This document shows, in pieces, positions 8,025 through 16,395 of a stretch of DNA of 64,000 nt. Origin of the DNA: Thalassolituus maritimus (GTDB taxonomy: Bacteria > Pseudomonadota > Gammaproteobacteria > Pseudomonadales > Oceanobacteraceae). The position numbers were made by a program, and so were the translations under genes. Location of the stretch: assembly GCF_900156675.1 (NCBI RefSeq), contig NZ_FTOH01000005.1, positions 279,676 through 343,675 of the forward strand, written 5' to 3'. The notes under the pieces are model-generated. The model was not told where the DNA came from. It saw only the letters and a program-made list of their open reading frames with translations, and did not search any database. Numbering within the stretch: position 1 is the stretch's first letter; each line of letters starts with the position of its first letter.

Positions 8025-8749
8025 AACTCGAAGACATTCGCAAGCTGCATCAGAAAAAATATCGTCAGCTTCACCAGAAGTTTCTGGTCGAAGGCGAGCA
8101 CCTGATTCTGGAACTCGAGCGAGCTAGTGCTGATAACCTAGTACTGGTAAGGAATACGATCCTGTACGTGACTGAGCAGCACAAAGACTGGCCAGCGCCC
8201 TTCGAGAAGAAAGTCATCAGCAATAAGCAGATGTCTCAGTTATCGGACACGAAATCACCGCAAGGGATGGTCGCCGTTGTGAATATGGCAGACCTGTCTC
8301 CGACGTCAGCGCCTGAGCTTAAGTCTGTCTACCTTCACGAAATTCAGGATCCGGGGAATCTGGGCACCATTATCCGCACCCTCGGCTGGTTTGGTGGTTT
8401 CCGTCTGCTGCTCAGCCCGAACAGCGTTGATCCTTACAACCCGAAGGTGGTTCGTTCCAGTATGGGTGCCATATTCCATGTCCCTATGGAATTTGATGTC
8501 GACCTGATGTCTCTGCCCCACCGCTTCCGCAATATCGCCACGCTGGATATGCATGGAGAGCACATGAGTCACTCTTCGTTCAGGGGCTGCGACTGCTACG
8601 TCTTCGGCAATGAAGCCAGAGGCGTACCGCGCGAAGCACTCGAAACGATTGATCCGCATACCTTTACAATCAACGGCTGTGGCGCCATCGAATCTCTGAA
8701 TCTTGCAACAGCGGTTAATATGGCGGCGTACGAGATCAACCGTCTCTGA
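8021..8749 (+). CDS. SpoU/TrmH-family RNA 2'-O-methyltransferase
   Basis: A 242-residue SPOUT-class methyltransferase. The three knot motifs are present: HEIQDPGNLGTIIRT (about 107-121), YVFGNEARGVPREAL (about 191-205) and SLNLATAVNMAAYE near the C-terminus. An N-terminal substrate-binding region (KLHQKKYRQLHQKFLVEGEHLI) matches the SpoU substrate-binding domain. It transfers methyl from SAM to a ribose in rRNA or tRNA; the target nucleotide cannot be told. The ATGA overlap with the TetR gene suggests an accidental rather than functional link. Confidence 0.88.
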   Translation: MKLEDIRKLHQKKYRQLHQKFLVEGEHLILELERASADNLVLVRNTILYVTEQHKDWPAPFEKKVISNKQMSQLSDTKSPQGMVAVVNMADLSPTSAPELKSVYLHEIQDPGNLGTIIRTLGWFGGFRLLLSPNSVDPYNPKVVRSSMGAIFHVPMEFDVDLMSLPHRFRNIATLDMHGEHMSHSSFRGCDCYVFGNEARGVPREALETIDPHTFTINGCGAIESLNLATAVNMAAYEINRL

Positions 8750-8890
8750 CTCTTTACAGTTTTATCTGATCATAATCCGCCCGACGGCGTTGCCCATTTC
8801 CGGTACTTGAGGGACAATAGCGCCCCTTTTTCGGCTGCCCCTGATGATGGTTGCCGACAATGCTAAGCAATCGTGATCAGGAGTCGTTAC

Positions 8891-10879
8891 ATGACCACCC
8901 GTACCGAACTGGCAAATGCCATCCGCGCACTCAGCATGGACGCCGTGCAGAAAGCCAAGTCAGGACACCCAGGCGCCCCGATGGGCATGGCAGACATCGC
9001 CGAAGTTCTCTGGAACGACTATCTGAAACACAACCCGGAGAATCCGGAATGGGCCGACCGCGACCGTTTTATTCTGTCTAACGGTCACGGCTCTATGCTG
9101 ATTTACTCCCTGCTGCACCTGAGCGGTTACGATCTGTCGATCGACGATCTGAAAAACTTCCGTCAGCTGCACTCCAAAACTCCGGGTCACCCGGAATACG
9201 GTTACGCACCGGGCATCGAAACCACCACGGGTCCATTGGGTCAGGGTATCGCCAATGGTGTCGGTATGGCGTTGGCAGAAAAAGTTCTGGCAGGTCAGTT
9301 CAACCGTGAAGGCCACGAGATCGTTGATCACAACACCTACGTGTTCCTGGGCGACGGCTGCATGATGGAAGGTATCTCCCACGAAGCCTGCTCCCTGGCC
9401 GGCACACTGGGTCTGGGCAAGCTGATTGCCTTCTACGATGACAACGGCATTTCTATTGATGGCGAAGTGGAAGGCTGGTTCACTGACGATACCGTTAAGC
9501 GTTTCGAGTCCTACGGCTGGCAGGTGATTCCTAAGGTGAATGGCCATGATCCGGAAGAGATCAAGCAGGCCATCGACACCGCACGCGCGAACAGCGATCA
9601 GCCAACCCTGATCTGCTGCAAAACCATCATTGGTTTCGGTTCACCGAACAAAGAAGGTAAAGAAGAGTGCCACGGCGCGCCTCTTGGCGATGACGAAATC
9701 GCGCTGACCCGCGAGCGTCTGGGCTGGAAACACGGTTCTTTCGAAATTCCTGAAAACGTATACGAAGGCTGGAGCGCGAAAGAAAAAGGCGCTGCCGCAG
9801 AATTCGCATGGAATGACAAGTTCGCGGCATATGAAGCTGCCTATCCAGAACTTGCAGCTGAGTATAAGCGTCGTATCGCGGGAGACCTTCCTGCAGACTT
9901 CGCGGCGCAGGCCGATGCCTACATCCGCGAATGTCAGGAAAAAGGCGAAACCGTTGCTTCGCGTAAAGCGTCTCAGAACACACTCAACGCCTTTGGCCCT
10001 ATGCTGCCGGAATTCCTCGGTGGCTCAGCAGACCTCGCAGGCTCTAACCTGACCCTCTGGAATGGCTGCAAAGGCGTCAGCGGTCTGGACGCGTCCGGCA
10101 ACTACATTTTCTATGGCGTGCGTGAATTCGCCATGAGCGCCATGATGAACGGCATTGCCCTGCACAAAGGTTTCGTACCGTACGGCGCCACCTTCCTGAT
10201 GTTTATGGAATACGCACGTAATGCCGTACGCATGGCTGCCCTGATGAAGCAGCGTTCAATCTTCGTCTACACCCACGACTCCATCGGTCTGGGCGAAGAT
10301 GGCCCGACTCACCAGCCAGTTGAACAGGTAGCCAACCTGCGTAACACGCCAAACCTGCAGACCTGGCGTCCGTGCGACACCGTTGAATCTGCAGTGGCTT
10401 GGAAGTCAGCGATTGAACGCAAAGACGGTCCTTCAGCCCTGATTTTCTCTCGTCAGGGCCTGCCACATCAGGAACGCAACGCCGAGCAGGTTGAAGCGAT
10501 CGCCCGCGGCGGTTACATCCTGAAAGACTGTGCAGGCACGCCGGATGCCATCATCATCGCCACCGGTTCTGAGGTCTCACTGGCGATGGAAGCGGCTGGG
10601 AAACTGAGCGATAAGAACATCCGCGTTGTTTCTATGCCTTCAGCCGAAGTCTTCTGTGCTCAGGGTGCTGAATACATGGAGCAGGTACTGCCAGCAGCAG
10701 TCTCTGCTCGCGTTGCGGTTGAAGCACTGCACAAAGACTACTGGTACAAGTTTGTCGGTCTGAACGGCGCCATTGTTGGCATGGATACCTTCGGTGAATC
10801 CGCACCAGCAGGCGAACTGTTCAAAGAATTCGGTATCACCACTGACGCAGTCGTTGATGCCGTAAACGGCCTGTTGTAA
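8891..10879 (+). CDS. tkt: transketolase
   Basis: A 662-residue cytoplasmic enzyme of the pentose phosphate pathway that transfers two-carbon units using thiamine diphosphate. [20 protein letters not shown] at the N-terminus, the TPP/Mg motif [18 protein letters not shown] (about 155-172) and the second half with [17 protein letters not shown] are nearly identical to enterobacterial TktA. The ATG at 8891 is preferred to the ATG at 8873 because AGGAG lies 7 bases before it and it gives the family N-terminus. A strong terminator follows 29 bases after the stop. Codon use is visibly biased to C-ending codons, as expected for a highly expressed gene. Confidence 0.97.
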   Translation: MTTRTELANAIRALSMDAVQKAKSGHPGAPMGMADIAEVLWNDYLKHNPENPEWADRDRFILSNGHGSMLIYSLLHLSGYDLSIDDLKNFRQLHSKTPGHPEYGYAPGIETTTGPLGQGIANGVGMALAEKVLAGQFNREGHEIVDHNTYVFLGDGCMMEGISHEACSLAGTLGLGKLIAFYDDNGISIDGEVEGWFTDDTVKRFESYGWQVIPKVNGHDPEEIKQAIDTARANSDQPTLICCKTIIGFGSPNKEGKEECHGAPLGDDEIALTRERLGWKHGSFEIPENVYEGWSAKEKGAAAEFAWNDKFAAYEAAYPELAAEYKRRIAGDLPADFAAQADAYIRECQEKGETVASRKASQNTLNAFGPMLPEFLGGSADLAGSNLTLWNGCKGVSGLDASGNYIFYGVREFAMSAMMNGIALHKGFVPYGATFLMFMEYARNAVRMAALMKQRSIFVYTHDSIGLGEDGPTHQPVEQVANLRNTPNLQTWRPCDTVESAVAWKSAIERKDGPSALIFSRQGLPHQERNAEQVEAIARGGYILKDCAGTPDAIIIATGSEVSLAMEAAGKLSDKNIRVVSMPSAEVFCAQGAEYMEQVLPAAVSARVAVEALHKDYWYKFVGLNGAIVGMDTFGESAPAGELFKEFGITTDAVVDAVNGLL

Positions 10880-10908
10880 CTGCTTACTTAAGTAGTCTCA
10901 ACGTCGTT

Positions 10909-10938
10909 AAAAAACCGGGCCAAGTGCCCGGTTTTTTT
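10909..10938 (+). terminator. rho-independent terminator of tkt
   Basis: CCGGGC-CAAGT-GCCCGG followed by seven T residues, preceded by an A run that could also make it work on the other strand. Confidence 0.9.
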
Positions 10939-11026
10939 ATGTCAATCCATACCTTGTCGCCAAAAGCCAGCCAGCTGTATTGACTGCCGTGATAAGCTCT
11001 ACTCAAACACTAATAAGGAAATATCC

Positions 11027-12889
11027 GTGTCCAGAGTCATCAGCCTCACAATACTTCTCTCCCTTCTTAGTTCACCCTTCGTACTTTCAGATACTGATAG
11101 TGATGGAGATCTCATATGGGACGTCACCGATAATTGCCCTGATATCGCGAACGCTGAGCAACAGGATTATGATTCAGATGGCGAAGGAGACGCCTGCGAC
11201 AGTGATATAGACAACGACGGACTCACGAATGAGGAAGAAGACAACTTCGGGGCCGATTCGTACAATTCTAACGACTACGTTATGGACAGCGATAGCGATG
11301 GGGTAAGCAATCTTATCGAAGTGCTATTGCAGTCTGACCCCATGTCAGCGGCTTCAACACCAGAGACGAAAGACAATCTAGACGTAAAATTCGGAAGTAC
11401 AGCACAGTCCTTCCTTATGGTGAGCCAGGGAGGGGTTCTGATAACAAACGACAATGATGTTGACTTCTTTTTGCCCCCATATGAGTTAGAAGAAGACTAT
11501 TCTTCAAATCCCTCAGCAAACGGCCGATTTGTTTTCGCAACTAACTTTACTGAAACGCAAATCATCAACCTCCTTATTACGATCGAAACTGCCCCAGATA
11601 CCGTTGCAATTACCGAGCTATCCATTGATGGTGAGACATTGTTACCTACTTATGACCCATCAGTAACTGCAGTTTTGATAACGGACGGACCCCGTTTAAT
11701 CTCGGTCTCTTTCTCTTATGAGCTAGTGGATGGCGAGACACCACCATACCTGAGTGTAAAACGCCTCGTTAGTGGACAAGATACGGAGCCTTACTACGAT
11801 GAACTTGATAATCTCGTTGCTCCTCTGGATACATGTCCGATGGTGCAGTCTGGCTTAACAGACAGCGACGGCGACGGTCTGCAAGACGAGTGCGACTACG
11901 ACGACGCAGATTCAGATTCAGACGGGGTTCCTGATGGCGGTGATAATTGCCCTAACGTATACAATCCACTTCAGGAAGCCTTAATTGAAGATTACGATTT
12001 CTTTGGCGATGCCTGTAACCCCGATGACGACTTTGATGGTATTCCAGATTCTATTGAAGATCAGCTGGATTACCGGGACTCACGGGGCGGGGATCTGATT
12101 CCTCTCCCCTGGAGTGGGTTTATGTACGATTTCGGCCTCGACTCCGATAACGACGGCGCCCACGATATCTATGAGATTAACACAGGGACAGACCCTTTCA
12201 CGCCCGATGAGTTTAATACAGTGTCGCTCGTTGATTATTTACCTCTGGGAGAAATAACGTATACCTATCGATCAAATTATCCGACTATTTTGCCGGAGTA
12301 CCTCGTCGAATATAATGAAACCGTGTCATCCGAAAATGAAAATAAATATAAAGATTCTACGCTCACATATTTCGGTGAACCAAGTATGACCTACTCCGTA
12401 GGTAAAAATGGTATCTACTTTCATAGTGTCGATAACCCATACACGAGAGAAGTTGAGATTATAGATATGCCACATTTTCCTTTCGAGATTCAGGAGGGTG
12501 GTATGGTTTCAACAGACAGGCCCGAGGGCTGCACTATAGAGGAAGATTGCGTGCACCACTGGTTGGTCATGCTGGATAAGGGCACTATGGAGTTTCAGGG
12601 TGAACTCCATGAATATGTCACGCTGGCGTCTCGAGCTTTTAGTCAAAATGTGTACTACATATACCTCAAAGATATCGGGCTTTACGGCACGCATTACATG
12701 AACCTGGTCGACTATAAAATCAACAGTCGCGTTGATGTTGAGGCAATTGCGGCAGCACTGCCGGATGAAGAACAAACAGGAACAACTGAGCCAGAGGCCT
12801 CATCAGGTAATGGTGGTGGCGCGGTCAACCTTTTCTGGCTGGTACTCGCTTATCTTAGCCTGCTGGCACGTCGGCGCTCAACAGTCTGA
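11027..12889 (+). CDS. thrombospondin type-3 repeat, GlyGly-CTERM surface protein
   Basis: A 620-residue secreted protein. A Sec signal peptide (ISLTILLSLLSSPFVLS) is followed by Asp/Asn-rich calcium-binding type-3 repeats (DTDSDGDLIWDVTDNCPD, DYDSDGEGDACDSDIDNDGL), a beta-rich middle, a second repeat block (about 278-345: DSDGDGLQDECDYDDADSDS) and a C-terminal domain. The end, GNGGG then VNLFWLVLAYLSLLARRR, is a GlyGly-CTERM sorting signal: Gly motif, hydrophobic helix, Arg cluster, processed by a rhombosortase. The GTG start at 11027 has AAGGAA 7-8 bases upstream. It is monocistronic with terminators on both sides. Function is unknown; a calcium-stabilised cell-surface role is inferred. Confidence 0.82.
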   Translation: MSRVISLTILLSLLSSPFVLSDTDSDGDLIWDVTDNCPDIANAEQQDYDSDGEGDACDSDIDNDGLTNEEEDNFGADSYNSNDYVMDSDSDGVSNLIEVLLQSDPMSAASTPETKDNLDVKFGSTAQSFLMVSQGGVLITNDNDVDFFLPPYELEEDYSSNPSANGRFVFATNFTETQIINLLITIETAPDTVAITELSIDGETLLPTYDPSVTAVLITDGPRLISVSFSYELVDGETPPYLSVKRLVSGQDTEPYYDELDNLVAPLDTCPMVQSGLTDSDGDGLQDECDYDDADSDSDGVPDGGDNCPNVYNPLQEALIEDYDFFGDACNPDDDFDGIPDSIEDQLDYRDSRGGDLIPLPWSGFMYDFGLDSDNDGAHDIYEINTGTDPFTPDEFNTVSLVDYLPLGEITYTYRSNYPTILPEYLVEYNETVSSENENKYKDSTLTYFGEPSMTYSVGKNGIYFHSVDNPYTREVEIIDMPHFPFEIQEGGMVSTDRPEGCTIEEDCVHHWLVMLDKGTMEFQGELHEYVTLASRAFSQNVYYIYLKDIGLYGTHYMNLVDYKINSRVDVEAIAAALPDEEQTGTTEPEASSGNGGGAVNLFWLVLAYLSLLARRRSTV

Positions 12890-12910
12890 GACCGCAAGCA
12901 AACTGTTATA

Positions 12911-12937
12911 AAACCGGGCAATTCGCCCGGTTTTTTT
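12911..12937 (+). terminator. rho-independent terminator of the GlyGly-CTERM gene
   Basis: CCGGGC-AATTC-GCCCGG followed by seven T residues, 21 bases after the stop. The stem is the same as in the tkt terminator. Confidence 0.9.
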
Positions 12938-13069
12938 ATGCCTGCCGGTTTTTACACTGACAGAACCAGTCAGCAACCCTCTTTAATCAACCCGCACAAA
13001 AATACTGCTTTCCCACCCCTTGCTAAACAGGCCACAGGGTATATCTTGAATGAATACTGGCTAATGATA

Positions 13070-13087
13070 ATTGATAACGTTATCAAT
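13070..13087. promoter_or_regulatory. perfect palindrome on the start codon, LacI-type operator candidate
   Basis: ATTGATAACGTTATCAAT is an 18-bp perfect palindrome with a central CG, the usual architecture of LacI/PurR-family operators. Its last two bases are the A and T of the ATG at 13086, so a bound protein would block transcription or early elongation of the binding-protein gene. No LacI gene lies in the window. Confidence 0.55.
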
Positions 13088-14060
13088 GAAATATTTTCTT
13101 ATTTTTATGCTCGCGGCTTGTTCTGCTCAGGTTGTCGCTGAGGCGCAGATCTTCGGGCTGGTTGCTAAGAGCACGTCTGACCCAAACTTCGTGCTGGCGT
13201 GGCAGGCATGCGACAAAGCAGCCCGGGGAAATGGAGACTTTTGCGAGTTGCTGGGCTCCTCAGAGCCAGCGAACGCGCACTTACAGGCCAGAGCTATTGA
13301 ATCGGCGCTCACCAGTGATCGCTACGCTGCGATTGCTGTTTCAGTGACACAGTCATCCTTCATTGCAGATCGCCTGGATCAAGCCAGTATTCCAGTGATG
13401 ACGTTTGACTCCCCCTTCAAAAAGGAGGAGAAGCTCGCCTCACTCCCGTACGTCGGCGCTGACAACGAAGCCTTTGGCCGGGACTTGGGCAGACTTGCGC
13501 TTGCAGCCGCTCCCGGGGCGGGCAGCATCTGTATCATGACAGTAGATCACGACCCTAACCTCGCAATTCGTGTCGATGCGCTGCGTCGCTATCTCGCTGG
13601 CGATCACCCGCTTAAGTCCGGGCAGCGTTTATCGGGAGAAGGTGGCTGGACGGAACCGACCCGCTGCCCCAAACTACCCAGCGCTAATCATCGGGAGGCC
13701 CTGCACCAGCTAACGGGTATTTTGCTGGATGTCCGACCCGACTTGTTAGTATCAGTAGGGCATTGGCCAATCGTCAACGAACGTGCATTTATTGCAACGA
13801 TGTCCGCTCTCGGAGACGAACAGCTAAATACGCAGATTATTGCGGGTGTCGGCAAGATCAGCACAGGGCACAGAGAGATGTTGCGTCAGGGATTACTGCA
13901 AGGATTAGTAAGTATCGACTTCGAAGATATGGGACGCCTTGTTTATGAACAACTCAAGTACATGGTAAAAGGTGAAGCAGTATCCCCGGTCACATACACG
14001 AAAAGTATTCTCGTGCCAGCTCAACCTCTGTTGGATGATCAAGCGCTGAAGGTAGAGTAA
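13086..14060 (+). CDS. periplasmic sugar-binding-like protein (solo)
   Basis: A 324-residue type-1 periplasmic binding protein. A Sec signal peptide (MKYFLIFMLAACSAQVVAEA) precedes a fold resembling LacI/ribose-binding proteins: residue runs such as AIAVSVTQSSFIADRL and IPVMTFDSPF match the N-terminal lobe. No permease or ATPase is adjacent, so it may serve a sensor kinase, a chemoreceptor or an unlinked transporter (inference). The ATG at 13086 is preferred over the upstream TTG. Its 3' end overlaps the convergent pseudouridine synthase gene by 71 bases, unusually long. Confidence 0.78.
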   Translation: MKYFLIFMLAACSAQVVAEAQIFGLVAKSTSDPNFVLAWQACDKAARGNGDFCELLGSSEPANAHLQARAIESALTSDRYAAIAVSVTQSSFIADRLDQASIPVMTFDSPFKKEEKLASLPYVGADNEAFGRDLGRLALAAAPGAGSICIMTVDHDPNLAIRVDALRRYLAGDHPLKSGQRLSGEGGWTEPTRCPKLPSANHREALHQLTGILLDVRPDLLVSVGHWPIVNERAFIATMSALGDEQLNTQIIAGVGKISTGHREMLRQGLLQGLVSIDFEDMGRLVYEQLKYMVKGEAVSPVTYTKSILVPAQPLLDDQALKVE

Positions 14061-14952
14061 GGGTAACTTGCTCACCCGGGAGGTTGAGTACCAACTTGCT
14101 CGCCACCAGCAATTGGTAATCGGCACCGAGTTCCCGAAGATCCTCAGCCGATAGAGGAGCATCCAATCTCTTCAGGTAAAAACTGCCATCGTGCGAATAG
14201 ATCTTATCGCCCACAATGGGGTGCCCCTGCGCTGCGAGGTGAGCACGAATCTGGTGCTTGCGGCCGGTATGGATCCGACACCGGATTAAAGCGCTCTCCT
14301 CCTCTTTTTCGATGACATCAAACTCCGAGTGACACTGTTTCACGCTTCGGTATACAGCAGAATCAGCGTCAGAGACAGGATACATACGTGTCCGGATTTC
14401 GCTGTCTACTCGCTCTGACAAGGGAGTAAAGTCTTCCAGGTGCTCCCAGGAAGGTGCTCCCCAAACGCGCGCATAATACTCCTTAACACCCACCAGCCGG
14501 TTCAGCCGCTTCTTCCAACGTCGGTCTGCAGCCTCATGTTTTGCAATAAGAATGAGTCCTGCAGTCTCTGCATCAAGCCGATGCATCAGGCGCGCATCCC
14601 GCCACGGGGTATGCCTGCGTATTTCTGAGATCAGAGTACCGAACAAGTTACGGGTGGTGCGGCTTACGGGCAGTTGGTGGGGTTTACATATCACCATCAG
14701 GTCGTGACGTTCCCAGACGATCTGCCAACCGCTCGCTACTGCATCCTCCTGATGATCCTCCAGGAGCACTGAAAGCTCGCCGCTACCTGGTAAGTACTCA
14801 ATTTCGCTCAAAGGCGTACTGCCCAGAGTGGCCCTGACAAGAAGCTGAGTACGTTCGTACTCCGAATGTCGGGGGAGAAGCCAGAAGAGAAAGTCATCAG
14901 GTGTACGCCCTTCGTCCGCCGCGCACAAAGTCGCCTTCAATAGATAACTCAT
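13990..14952 (-). CDS. RluA-family pseudouridine synthase
   Basis: A 320-residue enzyme that isomerises uridine to pseudouridine in rRNA or tRNA. The catalytic motif HRLDAETAGLILIAKHEAA (about residues 122-140) contains the nucleophilic Asp, and GRKHQIRAHLAAQGHPIVGDKIY is the conserved second motif. The N-terminal 90 residues are not a canonical S4 domain. It starts within the stop of the upstream YqaA gene (ATGA), so the two form an operon. Its C-terminal codons overlap the convergent binding-protein gene over 71 bases. Target site is not evident. Confidence 0.88.
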   Translation of the reverse strand: MSYLLKATLCAADEGRTPDDFLFWLLPRHSEYERTQLLVRATLGSTPLSEIEYLPGSGELSVLLEDHQEDAVASGWQIVWERHDLMVICKPHQLPVSRTTRNLFGTLISEIRRHTPWRDARLMHRLDAETAGLILIAKHEAADRRWKKRLNRLVGVKEYYARVWGAPSWEHLEDFTPLSERVDSEIRTRMYPVSDADSAVYRSVKQCHSEFDVIEKEEESALIRCRIHTGRKHQIRAHLAAQGHPIVGDKIYSHDGSFYLKRLDAPLSAEDLRELGADYQLLVASKLVLNLPGEQVTLTLPSALDHPTEVELAREYFSCM

Positions 14953-15374
14953 AGATGGGTAAGCCCAGCCCAGACACTGTAGATAAGAAGGTAGCGCAGT
15001 GCCTTACCGATAAAAATAAGCACAAAAGAAGACTTCCACGGCAGCTTCGCGACACCGGCCAGCCCAACGAGGATATCACCCAGCAAAGGCACCCAGCTGA
15101 ACAATAACGACCAACGGCCGTAACGCGCAAAAAGGCTCTCGGCAACTTGGAAGCGGCGCGGTAACTCGTGTGAACGCTCATAGAGCTTCCTTCCACCCAC
15201 CCCCAACGCAAAGGTTAGCCAGCCCCCGAATGTATTCCCGATAATCGCAGCAGTAGTCACCAGCCAGGCAACCGCGCCTTGCTCCAGCAATAACACCAGA
15301 TACCACTCAGACCCGACGGGAAGGATTGAGCCCGCGGCAAACGCCAGCAAAAACATAAGGCTGGCTTCTGTCAT
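14949..15374 (-). CDS. yqaA: YqaA-like DedA/SNARE-associated membrane protein
   Basis: A protein of about 141 residues with four predicted membrane segments. FAAGSILPVGSEWYLVLLL and TAAIIGNTFGGWLTFALGVGG match the YqaA branch of the DedA superfamily, whose larger members are lipid-carrier flippases. ATG at 15374 aligns with the usual YqaA N-terminus; in-frame starts at 15401 and 15437 would add 9 or 21 residues and neither has a clear ribosome site. It overlaps the pseudouridine synthase start by 4 bases. Confidence 0.78.
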   Translation of the reverse strand: MTEASLMFLLAFAAGSILPVGSEWYLVLLLEQGAVAWLVTTAAIIGNTFGGWLTFALGVGGRKLYERSHELPRRFQVAESLFARYGRWSLLFSWVPLLGDILVGLAGVAKLPWKSSFVLIFIGKALRYLLIYSVWAGLTHL

Positions 15375-15491
15375 AACTTCAAAAAAGTCCCTTTCGACCA
15401 TAGTGATAATACAGGTGTCTGATAAAATAAGACCCAATTTTACCAGTCAGGGCGTCTACGGTCGCCAACATTGCGGATATCAGAGGCCAAC

Positions 15492-16373
15492 ATGCTGCAG
15501 TCGTTGTTTAAAGAGAAGTACGGCATTCCACTGGATGAGATCAAGCGTCGCCACGCTTACGCTGATTCTAAGTTCATTCAGGTTCAGGGAATGGATGTGC
15601 ATTACCGTGATGTTGGTGAAGGCCCTGTGCTCATTCTGTTACACGGCATGTTTTCATCACTGCACACATGGGAAGAGTGGATTGATACCCTGAAAGAAGA
15701 CTTCCGGGTAATCGCTCTCGATGCACCAAACTATGGCTTAACTGGTGCGCACCCTAAAGGCATGTTTAAACATATCTACAGTGACTTCCTGAACGACTTT
15801 ACCGATGCTCTCGGCATCAGTGAGTGCATGCTTGCAGGTAACTCGCTGGGCGGCTGGATGAGCTGGGAGTTTGCGGGCCGTTATCCGGAGAAAGTCAAAA
15901 AAGTTATTCTTATCGATTCGGCCGGTTTTCTGTTTGTCACTCCCTGGCTCCTGATATCGCTGGCCTTGCCCGGTGCAACCTTCTTAAGCCAGACCGTGAA
16001 GTATCCTAAAGCTGCATTCTGGGCGGTAATCAAAGATGTGTACGGTGATCGCTCTAAGGTCAAAAAAGAAAAAGTAGATCTCTATTACGACCTGTCGATG
16101 CGGGAAGGCAACCGGGCTGCTTCTGCACGTGTTGTTCATTACATACGAAATATTGGTGGTTTCCGTACCGGCTATATGAAAAACATGAATCAACCGACAC
16201 TGATTATGTGGGGTAAAAAAGACCGCTGGATTCCTCTCCGCCACGTAAAATCTTTCATGAAGAAAATCCGTAATTCAGAGTCTGTTATTTATGACGACGC
16301 AGGTCATATGCCAATGGAAGAAATTCCGGAAATCAGTGTCAAAGATGCCCGCGAATTTTTATTGAGACCCTGA
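15492..16373 (+). CDS. alpha/beta hydrolase (first of a paralogous pair)
   Basis: A 293-residue serine hydrolase. The nucleophile elbow is GNSLGG, the acid Asp lies in WGKKDRWIP and the His in DDAGHMPMEEIPE, so the triad is complete; LLHGMFSSLHTWEEW carries the oxyanion HG motif. GAGG sits 7 bases before the ATG at 15492, preferred to a TTG 21 bases upstream. It shares start, elbow and end motifs with the gene at 18207, and the two flank a phosphatase on the other strand. Esterase, lipase-like or epoxide-type substrates are all possible. Confidence 0.85.
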   Translation: MLQSLFKEKYGIPLDEIKRRHAYADSKFIQVQGMDVHYRDVGEGPVLILLHGMFSSLHTWEEWIDTLKEDFRVIALDAPNYGLTGAHPKGMFKHIYSDFLNDFTDALGISECMLAGNSLGGWMSWEFAGRYPEKVKKVILIDSAGFLFVTPWLLISLALPGATFLSQTVKYPKAAFWAVIKDVYGDRSKVKKEKVDLYYDLSMREGNRAASARVVHYIRNIGGFRTGYMKNMNQPTLIMWGKKDRWIPLRHVKSFMKKIRNSESVIYDDAGHMPMEEIPEISVKDAREFLLRP

Positions 16374-16395
16374 AACCAGCACGCTAAAGAGCGAA

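Noticed and set aside
15408..15420. The 13-mer AATACAGGTGTCT recurs at 63306-63318
   Set aside because: Only two copies, no longer match on either side, and no shared gene context; likely chance or a weak promoter element.
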